Positions 53,885-64,000 are shown, counted from the stretch's first letter. The stretch: 64,000 nt of DNA from Phytomonas francai (GCA_001766655.1 MJCC01000014.1:115143-179142), one strand, 5' to 3'. Notes: generated from the sequence alone by a model not told the origin. Numbers and translations: made by a program.

Positions 53885-54436
53885 ATGTCGGAGGAGGTCA
53901 CGTCCCATGACGGGATCGACTTTTCCAAGTACTGTGTTCTTCAGAGCAACGACCACCCACCGGTTGAATTCAAGGTAGCGCGTGAGTCGGCTAAGATGTC
54001 CGGCCTCCTCAAGGATATGCTGGACGACCAGGAGGGGGCCGACGCCATCATCCCAATCCCCAACGTATCCGGGCGCACCCTAAGGTTAGTACTGGACTAC
54101 ATGGACTACCACTGCAACAACCGCGCGGAGCCTATCGAGAAGCCTCTTAAAACGAAGATTGACGATCTTCTTTGTGAGTGGGACTATAATTATTTGTATA
54201 CAAGATTGCTGAAGGATGGAGATGAGCACCAGCACGAGGCCCTCATTGATGTCATCATGGCTGCGAACTTTCTGAACGTGAGGGATCTGCTGGACCTGAC
54301 CTCTGCCTTTGTGGCGAATATGATCCGGGGGAAATCGGCAGAGCAAATTCGAGAGCTGTTTAACATTGAAAATGATTTCACGCCCGAAGAGGAGGCAAAG
54401 ATCCGTGAGGAGAATCGCTGGTGCGAAGAGTCGTGA
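53885..54436 (+). CDS. SKP1: SKP1, SCF ubiquitin-ligase adaptor
   Basis: A 183-residue protein that links F-box proteins to cullin in SCF ubiquitin ligases. The N-terminal BTB/POZ-like fold covers about 14-80 (YCVLQSNDHPPVEFKVARES, then IPIPNVSGRTLRLVLDYMDYH). Residues 115-183 are the Skp1 dimerisation/F-box-binding helices: DVIMAANFLNVRDLLDLT, IRGKSAEQIRELFNI and the ending NDFTPEEEAKIREENRWCEE, a near-perfect match to the family's C-terminal signature. The central linker is somewhat longer than in animals. Together with F-box proteins elsewhere it would direct regulated protein degradation. Confidence 0.97.
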   Translation: MSEEVTSHDGIDFSKYCVLQSNDHPPVEFKVARESAKMSGLLKDMLDDQEGADAIIPIPNVSGRTLRLVLDYMDYHCNNRAEPIEKPLKTKIDDLLCEWDYNYLYTRLLKDGDEHQHEALIDVIMAANFLNVRDLLDLTSAFVANMIRGKSAEQIRELFNIENDFTPEEEAKIREENRWCEES

Positions 54437-55643
54437 CGAGGCGAAGCAGGATGTCAGGGCTCGCCGAGGAGAAGGTCCCCAGCGCGGAAAGGCTCAAGCA
54501 GTTTGCGGGAACTGTGACCGATGTGGAGTATTGACGAATGTTGACGGGACGGGGAATTCCCTCTCCCGACAGGACTACGTCGAGGGAGATGGACACCCCC
54601 CAGCTATTGGACCATCGCGGCTCACAGTATGCATCTGTTCTCATCACCGGTGGCGTCGTTGCCCCTCCCCCGGGACGTCCCCCCCCCCCTTCCCCTTTAA
54701 GAGAACGGGAGCCCTGCCGGGGATGGGAGGGGGTGGGGAGGAACTAGTAGGTGGGAAGCCATATAACCGGTGTCCCATGGGTCTCGCGCAAATTGCTTCT
54801 TTCCTTTTTGTGGCTTATTAAGGGAGAGAGGATGTACCTTCGTAGGCGTGGGAAACCCGGCGTTGGGGGCGAATTCTGGAGACTTCGCCAATAGTGATTT
54901 CTCTTCGTTGTTAGCTTGCTTACCAATTTTCAATAGCCGGTTATAGTACTTTGGTGGCACTCTTCTCTTCAATTCCCACCCGATCCACACGAGGGGAGAG
55001 CGAAGATGTGCCAGGCCACACAAGAGTGCGGGTGCGGGAGAACGTTAATAGAAAAATGGCCACACGCGGGGGGTGAATCCTCCCGTCACGTGGCAAAGGA
55101 TCTTCTCTGCATGGTCATCGCAAGCGTATGCTTCCGGTATTTAGCACCGCGGGGCAAAAAAATCTTTTCCTCCCCCCTTCCTTTCACGGTTTTCCTCAAC
55201 ACCTACACACACTCTCGAATATTTCTCAGGTTTTTACGTTCACATCTTTCTTACTAGGTATTATTTCTTTTTCGTTATATCTTCTGTTTATATATATATA
55301 TTCCACAATAAAAGTGTGTTTTTATTTTTTGCACATAGTTCTAAGTTAAACCGTTTCTTTTTATTTTGACTAATTCATTTAATCCACAGGGTCACACACG
55401 CAAAGGATTAAACATTGATTACGTCACAGCCACTCAGTCTCTCTCACTCGGTTGTGTTCTCTGTCGTACCTCTCATCCGGATTTGCACGTAACAGCGACA
55501 GGAAGCCTGCGTCCTCTTAAGTGTCTTTGACACGCGAGTAAGCTGGGGACGGCGCAGCACTAGTGTTGGCACAAAAAGAAGAAAAGGAAAAAGAAACCTC
55601 CTATATACGGTCAGCTACATTCTCACCTACTGAACGTATTACT
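54437..55643. other. Spacer, no gene supported
   Basis: About 1.2 kb, GC-richer than most spacers up to 55100, then AT-rich with TATATA near 55292. C-rich runs at 54661-54700 are prominent. The reading frame of the ABC transporter is open upstream to 55563 but lacks an ATG there. Confidence 0.5.
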
Positions 55644-58600
55644 ATGATTCCGTCGTCTGCAGACGGATTTGCACCGAGAGACAACGGAGGTCAATATCCT
55701 ATGCCCCGGCAGGACCCTCTTAATCACATTTCCACTTTTGCCAGTCCCCCTGACGTCCGTCCGCAGCATGTAGCTTCAAATAATAATGATGAATTCCAAC
55801 ACAGGGCTTCTATGCCGAGACAGGGGGAGTACCGCGAGCTGTTCACCCACAGCCCACAAAGGGGTGTGCGTCAAGGGTCGCCAGAAGGGGGTCGAGTTAG
55901 GAAATCCGACTCTAACGTGAAGATCGATGTATTTCCGCATGAGCACGCAAATGCGAACGAGTCCCCCCACACCAAATACGCTGTAAGCAGGCACAGCAGG
56001 CACTCAGGAGCGGAGCGAGAAAGGAAATCGGGTTTTCTTTGCCATATGCTTGGTAACATGGTGCGTATAGCGACTCTGCTGATCCGCAACCCCATATCAA
56101 ACCTGTTAGAATTTATCTTTCCCATCTTAATCGCCTTACTTTGTATCCAACTATGGAGAACTGCGTATCGACTTGAGCCCTCTGACTCTTACGCCAGTGC
56201 AGACGTCCACTCGATGCGTGAATTTGGAAGCTTAAGCGTGTCCCCGAATGCGGCCACCGGGGCGCTGGATGGGCAGGGTTTGATGCAGGGGGTGAGCCGC
56301 CCGTACTACGCTCAATTTGGAGGGGAGCAGCTCCGTGAACTCATGGCTGGCGTGGGCATTTCCCCCCCGGGCAAGCTTTGCTTCACCCCGGACACCGCGG
56401 ACACCAAGAGGCTGGTCACCCACCTGATGAAGGTCGCCCCCCAGTTCGAGCACGTGTACGGCGGCACCATCCACCCCAGCGCGGTAGAGGGCATGGAGCG
56501 CGCACGGGCTTCGGGCGGCGCGCCCGCGTGGGGCATCGCACGGGTCACTAGCCTGGGCGCTGGCCATTTCAAGATGTCAATACGCTCGAACACCGCCGCA
56601 AAGCACCGCACGACCCGATCTGTAAGCGGAACGGACAGGTCAGGAGAGCCGGGTTCCTCGACCAGGGAAAGGCACATCTACGTTGATTTCGGTACACCGC
56701 CAGGCATCAGCTACGCCGCCCCCCTGGCACCCCAAACCAAGCATGCTTGGGCACAGAGCTTTGAAAGCGAGAACAGAGTCGTAAAAGTCGATCCTTCCTA
56801 TGAAGATTTAAAATTTCCCATGGCGATGTTGCTACTTTGCGGCTACTTTCTCTTTGTGGTGCATGTCACCAAGCGAATTGTGATGGAGAAGGAGCTACAG
56901 CTGCGCGAGATGATGACCATCATGGGGCTGTCTCATGGGGTCCGGTACACCTGCTGGATCATTGTTTACCTCATCGAGTGTGGGGTTATGTCGCTCGTTA
57001 TCGCATTGGTACTCAAGTTTATGTACCTCTCCGTGCCTAGCTTCTTCTGTATTTTCGCACTTTTCTTCTTATATTCTATGGCATTGGTTACGTTCTTTGG
57101 ATTGATTTCGGCGTTCTTGAACAATGCACGCACCGCATCCGTGATATCCTTCATGATCTACATAATTCTCCTGATATTGCAAAACAGCATAAGGGGAAAG
57201 CTAACGATGGCTTTGTTACCAATATCAAACGCTGGAGAAGCTATTGCCATGCTCTTATCATACCAGATAACGTCGAAGGATGCCTCCGTCCCAACCACGG
57301 ATCTTACCTACATATACCATTTGGTGTTACTCCTGCAATTTCTCGCGTACGGGTTGCTGATGCTGTACTTTGATGCTGTCCTGCCCAAGAAGTGGGGCGT
57401 GAGTAGGAACCCATTTTTCTTCATAGTGGACCTGATCCGCGCTTGCGGCTGCTGGAGGAGACGGGCGGGACTAAACGACAACCCAGAAGACGGTCGCTAT
57501 CCGAACGGGGTGTTTGAGCCTATGCGGGATGCGGGCTCCTATTCGGTCCGCATTGTTGGGTTGACTAAGGCGTTTAATCGCGGTGGAGCAGAGCTGGTTG
57601 CTGTGAACAACCTGCACTGGGCGCTGCATGAGGGGGAGGTCTCCGTGCTTCTGGGGCACAACGGCGCCGGCAAGACCACACTGATGAACATGCTGACGGG
57701 CATGTCGGAAATAAGTGCCGGCGACTGCCACGTTTACGACCACAGCGTGCGGGATCAGCTGTCGTGCGTGCGCCAGGGCCTGGGGTACTGTCCTCAGCAG
57801 AACATCCTGTGGCCGAATCTGACGTGCCGAGAGCACCTACGGTTCTACGCTTCGATCAGGGGTTTGAGCGGGGCCGAGCGCGATGCGACCATTGAGAACA
57901 TGCTTGCGAGTGTCGGGCTGACGGACAAGAAAAACAGTCTGGCAAAGCACCTTTCCGGGGGGCAGAAGCGGAAGCTGTCCGTGCTAAATGCCTTTCTGGC
58001 CGGCACCCGGTTCGTCCTTCTCGATGAACCGACCGCCGGTGTGGACGCTCTCGCGCGGCGACAGATCTGGGACCTCACACGATCGGTGGCGTCGCAACGC
58101 ACTATCCTCCTATCAACGCACTTCATGGATGAGGCGGAAATACTCGGCGATTCGATTGCGATCATAAAAAGAGGCCGACTCCGCTGTGCGGGCAGCAACG
58201 TGTTTCTGAAGTCGCGGCTGGGCGTGGGCTACGCACTCACGGTGCCGATGCACCCGGGGGCGGACACCCAGCGGATCGCGGATTTGGTCTGCTCGCACGA
58301 GCCGTTGGCCAAGCTCGGCGACAGTACTGCAGGGGAATTGATCTTCGAGCTGCCGACGTCAGCCAGGAAGGCCTTTCCCCTGCTGCTAGCTGACATCGAG
58401 AATCACGGGGAGGAGCTAGGCGTGGCTGAGGGCTACGTCGTGGCCGCGACAACGCTGGAGCAAATTTTCATCCTCATTTCGCAGGAATGGGATTCCTCCG
58501 ACGCTCCGGTCGGGCAAGAGGAAGTGCAAGAGGCACAGCGCATGTCTCAGGAGGCGGCCATCGCAGAGGCCTCGTCCAGTGTGTGGGGGGTGAGGCTGCT

Positions 58601-60485
58601 GCGTTCTGGCCCTTCCATCATCGTGAGTCAACTCAAAGTGATGTTCAAAAAGCGTATTTTATTTACATTGCGGTATCGCCGCATATACATTATTCAGACC
58701 ATCCTCCCTATTGCTCTCATGGTGTTTGCGGTGGTATTGGCCTCTCTAACATTTAGTAAAGGTTCCGGAAAAGAATGTGCGTATTCATCTTTTCCGATCT
58801 ATTTTGTGTTTCTACTGATTCTCCTTTTCATACCGTCAACCTTTGTATCCCCGATTGTGAGGGAGCGGACGTGCAAAGCTCGGCACTTGCAGAAAATGTC
58901 CGGTTTGTACTTCTCCATCTACTGGCTCTCGAATTTTATCTTCGACATGCTGTCGTACCTCGTGACCACCGGCTCCATACTTGCGATATTTGCAATTTAC
59001 TCCAGCTTTGTGTGTCATCATTTCCTCCCTGATGGCATGCTTGTGGTATTGGTACTCCTTTACGGCATGTCGAGCGTGGCCATGGTTTATGTCCTCAGCT
59101 TCCTCTTCAAGGACCACTCCACAGCGCAGAATATAGTGCTGGCGCTGTTTCTGTTCACAGGAATCGCACTCTGGGGGGTTTTAACTATAATTAATAATGA
59201 TAATGAAGTCATTTCAAAAATTCTGAATTATGCATTCCAACTCTTCCCTGGCTTTTCCATCAGTGATATCGTTATTATGATTATTAATGACTCTGTGCCA
59301 TCGAAACATAAACCCCATCGGGATACAAAAATTGTCACTGCCCTTATCATGGCCGCTGAGACGGTGTTATTCCTCACCATTGCGCTCATTCTAGATAATC
59401 CCAATCTGCTGCGTCGTTTTTTCCGCAGACGACGTGGGGATGAAGCTGCTCTTGAGAGAATGAATCTGGAGTCTGATGTGCTAAAGGAGCAGAATGAGGT
59501 CATGTTCTCGGCAGACCGCATCAACGACCCGGTGAGAGCGGAGCACCTGTGCAAAGTGTACGGCAGTGACAAAGTGGCGGTCAGGGACTTGACTTTTGGG
59601 GTGAAACACCAAGAGGTGTTCGCGCTTTTGGGCGCCAATGGCGCCGGCAAAACCACCACCATCTCGATACTCTGCCAAGAGCTTTACCCAACGAAAGGGA
59701 GTGCCTCGATCTGCGGGCACGACACCGTAGCGGAAAGCCTGGAGGCCCTCCGGTGCATAGGCTACTGCCCGCAGTTCGACGCCACGTTCGACCTGCTGAC
59801 GGCGGAGGAGCATCTGTGGTTCTACGCCGGCGTGCGTGGGGTCGAGTACGCGATGCGGCGCAAGGCGATAAAGGACCTGCTTGCCCTCTGCCAGCTGACA
59901 GAGTACAAAGATGTCAGGGCGGACAAATTGTCAGGCGGCAACCGGAGGAAGCTGTCGCTGGCGATCTCGCTTGTCGGCGGCCCGCGCGTTGTACTCCTCG
60001 ACGAGCCGTCGGCGGGGCTGGACCCCCTGGCGCGGCACGGGCTTTGGCTGGCGGTCAAGGCGGCGGCCGACAACTGCGCCGTCCTGCTGACGACGCACCA
60101 CATGGAGGAGGTGGAGGCGCTGGCGCATCGCGTGGCGATCATGGCGATGGGCGCCCTGCGCTGCATCGGCACCAAGACCTACCTCACGAACAAGTACGGC
60201 TCTGGCTACCAGGTGAGGGTCCGCGTCGAGGAGGACAGCGACGACGTGCAGGCGGCCATATTCGATTTCTTCACGCAAGCGTTTCCCGCATGCAATCTAA
60301 GCGAGAAACACGAAAGGCACTACACGTATGATCTGAATGCGGACACAAAGCTGTCCTCGGTCTTCAGGCACCTGGAGGGAAATATGGATCGGCTAAACAT
60401 CACGGACTACACCGTGTTGCCGAAAACCATTGAGCAGGTGCTCATGCATGTAAGTGAAAACACAGATGTTTCGGAAGTTGATTAA
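55644..60485 (+). CDS. ABCA-type full ABC transporter, probable lipid transporter
   Basis: A 1613-residue transporter from the ATG at 55644 (a non-ATG in-frame extension reaches 55563). The order is TMD1-NBD1-TMD2-NBD2. A first membrane segment lies near 155-175, then a large extracellular loop (about 180-385), then a cluster of segments at about 390-600. NBD1 has Walker A GHNGAGKTT at 671-679, signature LSGGQ at 770-774 and Walker B FVLLDEP at 790-796. TMD2 covers about 1000-1250. NBD2 has Walker A GANGAGKTT at 1330-1338, signature LSGGN at 1429-1433 and Walker B VVLLDEP at 1450-1456. ABCA proteins move phospholipids and sterols between membrane leaflets. In Leishmania, ABCA members on the corresponding chromosome influence phospholipid traffic and vesicle transport. 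Both ATPase sites look intact, and the Gln-to-Asn signature change in NBD2 is the main oddity. Confidence 0.97.
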   Translation: MIPSSADGFAPRDNGGQYPMPRQDPLNHISTFASPPDVRPQHVASNNNDEFQHRASMPRQGEYRELFTHSPQRGVRQGSPEGGRVRKSDSNVKIDVFPHEHANANESPHTKYAVSRHSRHSGAERERKSGFLCHMLGNMVRIATLLIRNPISNLLEFIFPILIALLCIQLWRTAYRLEPSDSYASADVHSMREFGSLSVSPNAATGALDGQGLMQGVSRPYYAQFGGEQLRELMAGVGISPPGKLCFTPDTADTKRLVTHLMKVAPQFEHVYGGTIHPSAVEGMERARASGGAPAWGIARVTSLGAGHFKMSIRSNTAAKHRTTRSVSGTDRSGEPGSSTRERHIYVDFGTPPGISYAAPLAPQTKHAWAQSFESENRVVKVDPSYEDLKFPMAMLLLCGYFLFVVHVTKRIVMEKELQLREMMTIMGLSHGVRYTCWIIVYLIECGVMSLVIALVLKFMYLSVPSFFCIFALFFLYSMALVTFFGLISAFLNNARTASVISFMIYIILLILQNSIRGKLTMALLPISNAGEAIAMLLSYQITSKDASVPTTDLTYIYHLVLLLQFLAYGLLMLYFDAVLPKKWGVSRNPFFFIVDLIRACGCWRRRAGLNDNPEDGRYPNGVFEPMRDAGSYSVRIVGLTKAFNRGGAELVAVNNLHWALHEGEVSVLLGHNGAGKTTLMNMLTGMSEISAGDCHVYDHSVRDQLSCVRQGLGYCPQQNILWPNLTCREHLRFYASIRGLSGAERDATIENMLASVGLTDKKNSLAKHLSGGQKRKLSVLNAFLAGTRFVLLDEPTAGVDALARRQIWDLTRSVASQRTILLSTHFMDEAEILGDSIAIIKRGRLRCAGSNVFLKSRLGVGYALTVPMHPGADTQRIADLVCSHEPLAKLGDSTAGELIFELPTSARKAFPLLLADIENHGEELGVAEGYVVAATTLEQIFILISQEWDSSDAPVGQEEVQEAQRMSQEAAIAEASSSVWGVRLLRSGPSIIVSQLKVMFKKRILFTLRYRRIYIIQTILPIALMVFAVVLASLTFSKGSGKECAYSSFPIYFVFLLILLFIPSTFVSPIVRERTCKARHLQKMSGLYFSIYWLSNFIFDMLSYLVTTGSILAIFAIYSSFVCHHFLPDGMLVVLVLLYGMSSVAMVYVLSFLFKDHSTAQNIVLALFLFTGIALWGVLTIINNDNEVISKILNYAFQLFPGFSISDIVIMIINDSVPSKHKPHRDTKIVTALIMAAETVLFLTIALILDNPNLLRRFFRRRRGDEAALERMNLESDVLKEQNEVMFSADRINDPVRAEHLCKVYGSDKVAVRDLTFGVKHQEVFALLGANGAGKTTTISILCQELYPTKGSASICGHDTVAESLEALRCIGYCPQFDATFDLLTAEEHLWFYAGVRGVEYAMRRKAIKDLLALCQLTEYKDVRADKLSGGNRRKLSLAISLVGGPRVVLLDEPSAGLDPLARHGLWLAVKAAADNCAVLLTTHHMEEVEALAHRVAIMAMGALRCIGTKTYLTNKYGSGYQVRVRVEEDSDDVQAAIFDFFTQAFPACNLSEKHERHYTYDLNADTKLSSVFRHLEGNMDRLNITDYTVLPKTIEQVLMHVSENTDVSEVD

Positions 60486-61114
60486 CGCCCAAGGGGGCTC
60501 ACAGTCGGAGCAGGAAGCCCCTCCGTCCCCTCCTTGTTTGGCGAAATCCTGGGCTTGAGACACATGAGGTGGAAGTATTTACTGCTGTCCCCCCGCCTAA
60601 CTCCGCTCCTCCACTCTATCTACACTTATCCGGTCTGTAGGTAATTATGTAAACTACAATTTATAATTCATATTGAATCTCTTTTATTATTTAGTTATGA
60701 TGTTAGGAAACATGCTTTTATAGATTTAATATTTTTATTATGAAGTTCGTGTATAGATTCGTCTACTTTAATTACCCGTCCCTAAGCGTACTATATTGGA
60801 TGCCAGATGAGACGTGTGTGTTATCACGTCTTTATGGCCCCCCATAGACGAGCGATCTAAAAAAGATAGCCACGCCATGGGATAGGTAGGGTGAAAGGAG
60901 GAACCAAAATAAATATTTTTCTTTTAGGACTAAAATTATGTTTTAAAAAAATACAAAGTATTTTCTCAAGGGGTGTCTATCCAAAGGATGAGTAATAAAG
61001 CTATATGTAAATTCGATTTTATTTCCCTTATTCACTTCTTATAAAATTTTATTCAAATTGGAAAAGAGTACAAGCAGTATTAAAACATTTGAAGTTAATT
61101 AAGAAAGTAACAGC
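60486..61114. other. Spacer, no gene seen
   Basis: About 630 bases, AT-rich from 60650 on. No credible frame. Confidence 0.5.
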
Positions 61115-62104
61115 ATGTCTCTTCCATTCAGTTATCGATGGTCTCTAATTGACACTTGCGTTAACCTTACCGATGAAATGTTTCAGGGTTTGTATAATGG
61201 CCGGCAACAACATAAAAGTGACATCACAGATGTATTGGGACGTGCGGAGAAGGTCGGTATTCATGGTGTCTTATTGGATGGATCCAGTCTCAACAATAGT
61301 AAAAAAGTTATTCAGATGTGTGAGCAATACTCCACGACTACCTTTAAATGCTTATGCACCGTGGGTTGCCACCCCACACACTGCAGTGAATTTGAAGCGG
61401 ATCCAGATGCCTACTTCAATGCGTTGGATGGGCTTATTGCCAAACACAGCGTCGCTCACAGCGGATGCGTAGCAGCTATCGGCGAAATTGGTTTGGATTA
61501 CGATCGAACTTTTTTCGCCGCGAAAGAGATCCAGTTAAAATACTTTGTAAAACAACTTGAACTAGCTGAGCGCCACGGCTTGCCGTTATTTTTACATGAG
61601 CGAAACACTAGAGGGGATCTTTACAAAATTCTCTTTCATAATCGCTTTCCCACTACTAGAGGTGTTGTGCACAGTTTTACTGGCAGTCAAGAGGATTTAA
61701 CAGCGTATCTTGAGCTCGGTTTTTATATTGGCATCAACGGCTGCAGCCTCAAGACGCACGACAACTTAGAAACGGTAAAGCGGATACCCCTTGAGCGGCT
61801 TCTGATCGAAACTGACGCACCGTGGTGCGGATTAGCCTCCACACATGCCTCCTACACGTTGCTAAAGGAGCGCGGGAAGGGAAAAGTAGGCGGTGATTGC
61901 GTTTCTGATGCGTTGCTTTCTCAGTTTCCTATTTGTCGAAAGGATAAATACACAGCTGGGGCGCTCGTAAAAGGTCGTTCTGAGCCTTGCCATCTTGTGC
62001 GTGTGCTGGAGGTGCTTTATGAGCTACATCATGAAGACGTGGCGTCAATTGAAGCATTAGCAGATATCATCACAAATAACTGCAGGAAATTATTTCCTTT
62101 TTAA
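61115..62104 (+). CDS. TatD-family metal-dependent deoxyribonuclease (TATDN1-like)
   Basis: A 329-residue TIM-barrel nuclease. The start reads LIDTCVNLTDEMFQGLYNG, the eukaryotic TATDN1 form in which the usual first metal motif DxH is replaced (DTCVNLTD). GEIGLDYD carries Glu124, LFLHERN His161, VVHSFTG His186 and LLIETDAPW Asp234, the remaining metal ligands. TatD enzymes are 3'-5' exonucleases. In trypanosomatids and yeast they have been linked to DNA breakdown during cell death and to DNA repair. Residues 245-275 include a kinetoplastid-type insertion (RGKGKVGGDCVSD). Length is close to human TATDN1 (297). Confidence 0.95.
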   Translation: MSLPFSYRWSLIDTCVNLTDEMFQGLYNGRQQHKSDITDVLGRAEKVGIHGVLLDGSSLNNSKKVIQMCEQYSTTTFKCLCTVGCHPTHCSEFEADPDAYFNALDGLIAKHSVAHSGCVAAIGEIGLDYDRTFFAAKEIQLKYFVKQLELAERHGLPLFLHERNTRGDLYKILFHNRFPTTRGVVHSFTGSQEDLTAYLELGFYIGINGCSLKTHDNLETVKRIPLERLLIETDAPWCGLASTHASYTLLKERGKGKVGGDCVSDALLSQFPICRKDKYTAGALVKGRSEPCHLVRVLEVLYELHHEDVASIEALADIITNNCRKLFPF

Positions 62105-62735
62105 CACCCTATACAGAATTTCCTCCGCTTGCAGTTGCCTAATCTTCGTGTGTCGATGGGAGGGGAGCGAGAATACAGAGTAAGGGGGTCATCTTTCCGT
62201 TTTGCAGAGGCTGTCTTATATTGGGGAAAATATATCCATGTTTTAGTGTTGTTTTCTTAAAAAGGTGGGGGTTTCCTTGCTTTAACTGGGGTTCCGGTTA
62301 TTGAAAAGACTAAGTATTTTTTCCCCATTGAGCGAAATGGTATAGCGACCTTTTGCAATGCTGATTTATTGTGTTTGTTTCGCCATTTCATTATCTCTCT
62401 AGATGTGGATGGTATCTTGTATGCCATGGGCGACCCCTCCCTTTAATCCAACAAGAAACCCATTTCTCTGCAAATGCAACTGCCACTCGAGAACATATAG
62501 CCTCTTTATTTGTAGTACCTTCAATGTGCTCAAAATGGCTTGAGGTCTTGGTTCTATTATAGCCCCTAAGCGCATCCTCCTCTTTAATAAAAATATTAAA
62601 CAATGATCCAAAGTGAAAATCTTCCCCCCCCCCCCCCCTTTCGAGCTTATACGTACAGGTGACTGAATTAACATTTTAGCACTTTATATACATTGCATTA
62701 ATTTTAATTAGGGGGGAGGGTATAGAGCAAAAACG
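62105..62735. other. Spacer with C homopolymer, no gene seen
   Basis: About 630 bases. A run of 15 C at 62624-62638 and a G-rich patch (62711-62720) flank the start of the last gene. Confidence 0.5.
62624..62638. repeat. 15-base C homopolymer
   Basis: An uninterrupted C run about 100 bases before the last gene. It may act as the pyrimidine tract for trans-splicing, as the C runs before the two PPDK genes appear to do. Confidence 0.85.
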
Positions 62736-63338
62736 ATGTCCAACACGTCCAATTCCGCATCCTCTTCTCCTTCAGAAAAGATGCTGGATACTTGTAACAT
62801 GCAAGCGATGGAACTCAAAGTCCACATTCAACGCTGTGAGCGCCTGATGCGGCAAGAAGCGTTGCTCGAGCGCCTTCCGGATAAGGGGGCCGGGGTCAGG
62901 CATCGGTACAAGGCGTACCTAACGGAGCTCGAGAGGCGTGAGAGGCAACCGCGGGCGCACGAAGAGGAATTGCAGAACGGTACGAATAACGATGGAAAAG
63001 GGGATCGCGATGGCGCTGTCGGCGCATCGCTTGAAAAGGGGGGGGTAAACTCTGCAACGATGCGGAATGAAGAGGTCCTGTTGCGCACGGAGATGAATTA
63101 CACCACGAACCTTCGCATGATTGAGGATAAATACAAGGAAGCTCGAGTTCCTGTGGAGAAAATTGTACGTCGGATGTATGAAGGTTCCTTGAGTGAGGCG
63201 GAGATTCAGCGTATCTTGAATGAAGTTCCGCCGAAGTATTTCCTAACGCATAAGGAGACTTGTGAGCGGGCGAGAGAGATGGCAAGAAGGGCACGAGAGG
63301 AAGAATTGCAAAAACTTAGAGAGCAGTCATCGTTTTAA
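62736..63338 (+). CDS. Small coiled-coil protein with a Gdown1-like N-terminal motif
   Basis: A 200-residue charged, helical protein. Residues 29-60 read LKVHIQRCERLMRQEALLER followed by LPDKGAGVRHRYKAYLTELE. This recalls the start of Gdown1 (POLR2M/GRINL1A), where an L..ML.RQERLL.NEKFICKLPDKGKKI segment is the family hallmark. The middle (65-105) is polar and low in complexity, and the last 90 residues are a charged helix with SEAEIQRILNEVPPKYF near 152. No membrane segment or catalytic motif. Gdown1 binds RNA polymerase II in animals. Whether this protein does is only a guess from about 25 residues, and a generic coiled coil is the alternative. Confidence 0.85.
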   Translation: MSNTSNSASSSPSEKMLDTCNMQAMELKVHIQRCERLMRQEALLERLPDKGAGVRHRYKAYLTELERRERQPRAHEEELQNGTNNDGKGDRDGAVGASLEKGGVNSATMRNEEVLLRTEMNYTTNLRMIEDKYKEARVPVEKIVRRMYEGSLSEAEIQRILNEVPPKYFLTHKETCERAREMARRAREEELQKLREQSSF

Positions 63339-64000
63339 ACGGTAAAACAATATATCTAACTAGACCTGGCAATGTCTTTTTGGATGAACCACATAAGGCA
63401 TGTATTTTACCATTTCAGTTCACAGGCAGATTGGAGGCGTTTATCAGCTTTTTTGAATAGGTAAACGGGGGCATGATGAACAGGAGATGAGCGCAACACT
63501 TGAATAATTACATCAGAATCTTTGCTTTAATAGCTTTGCCAAGCTTTTTAAAGTGGGGGTTTTAAAAATTGATAAGGAACGAGTCCTTCGATGATTCTAC
63601 ATCTAGTATTTGTAATCCAACATGTGCATTCAGCTGCTGCTATTATGCATAAGAAATCTGATGGCACGTGCACAATTCCACTTCACGTAGGCTTCATGCT
63701 ATTCAAACGTAACCTTAAGTTTAAATGATCGTATTCGATTCTTTTTATATATAATATACCTGCCGTTTTGCTTTAAGACTGAGGATGTTTAAAAAAAAAA
63801 AAAAAGACTCGATAAGCCACCTGCAAGAATTTCCCGTTCGGAAATGAATCTTCTGTAATCACATACAGTTCATTTCCTAACATGCGCTCAGCTAAAAATC
63901 ATCACCCTGATTCTCTTTTTTCCCTTTTCTTTTTTTTTTGTACCCACCTCTTTTGAGTCATTTTCAATAGGGTTAGTATAGAATTGCTGGGAGGTACACC
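63339..64000. other. Terminal spacer, no gene seen
   Basis: About 660 bases of AT-rich DNA with an A run at 63791-63805 and a T-rich pyrimidine tract at about 63913-63940, likely for trans-splicing of the next gene beyond the window. The window ends before any start codon of a credible frame. Confidence 0.5.

Noticed and set aside
55563..55643. In-frame N-terminal extension of the ABC transporter
   Set aside because: It begins at GTG and adds a Lys/Glu-rich stretch. The first ATG at 55644 is the better start for a eukaryotic gene.

Overview
This window is nuclear DNA of a trypanosomatid (kinetoplastid) protist. All 26 protein genes I can support lie on the plus strand with no introns and no strand switch, as expected for one polycistronic array processed by spliced-leader trans-splicing and polyadenylation. 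Coding DNA, about 62% of the window, is often GC-rich, while the spacers are AT-rich and full of pyrimidine tracts, TA repeats and homopolymers. CYP51 is of the trypanosomatid type, and pyruvate phosphate dikinase ends in the glycosomal signal SKL. The gene set and order (paired RPS5, beta-adaptin, PPDK, CYP51, paired RPL28, SEC31, eRF3, RPS15A, SKP1, ABCA) match what I recall of Leishmania chromosome 11. The base composition does not look like Leishmania, whose spacers are GC-rich. Phytomonas or another intermediate-GC genus is possible, but I cannot fix the genus.

Layout: 0.8-5.1 kb holds an acidic-tailed protein (possibly Pol III Rpc31-like), two RPS5 genes and a HIT zinc-finger protein. 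5.5-15.5 kb holds a beta-adaptin and two nearly identical PPDK genes, with a decayed beta-adaptin fragment between them. 16.6-24.3 kb holds an inositol polyphosphate 5-phosphatase, a protein I do not recognise and a two-RRM protein. 26.4-34.9 kb holds SEC61 alpha, a DHHC palmitoyltransferase and CYP51. 36.3-39.5 kb holds two RPL28 genes around an unknown membrane protein. 40.0-50.9 kb holds SEC31, eRF3, an OXA1-type insertase, a putative adenine-type methyltransferase and RPS15A. 51.3-63.4 kb holds a TMEM184-like membrane protein, SKP1, a full-length ABCA transporter, a TatD-type nuclease and a small coiled-coil protein with a Gdown1-like motif.

The genes do not form a pathway operon. Several serve membrane traffic (beta-adaptin, SEC31, SEC61, DHHC enzyme, 5-phosphatase, ABCA) and several serve translation (RPS5, RPL28, RPS15A, eRF3). 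The most informative structure is the PPDK duplication. Its breakpoint can be placed inside the beta-adaptin gene. The adaptin part of the second copy has rotted, while the PPDK copies differ by one amino acid. That points to an old duplication kept uniform by gene conversion. The RPS5 and RPL28 pairs show the same behaviour, with identity ending almost exactly at the coding boundaries. I saw no clearly new multi-gene system.
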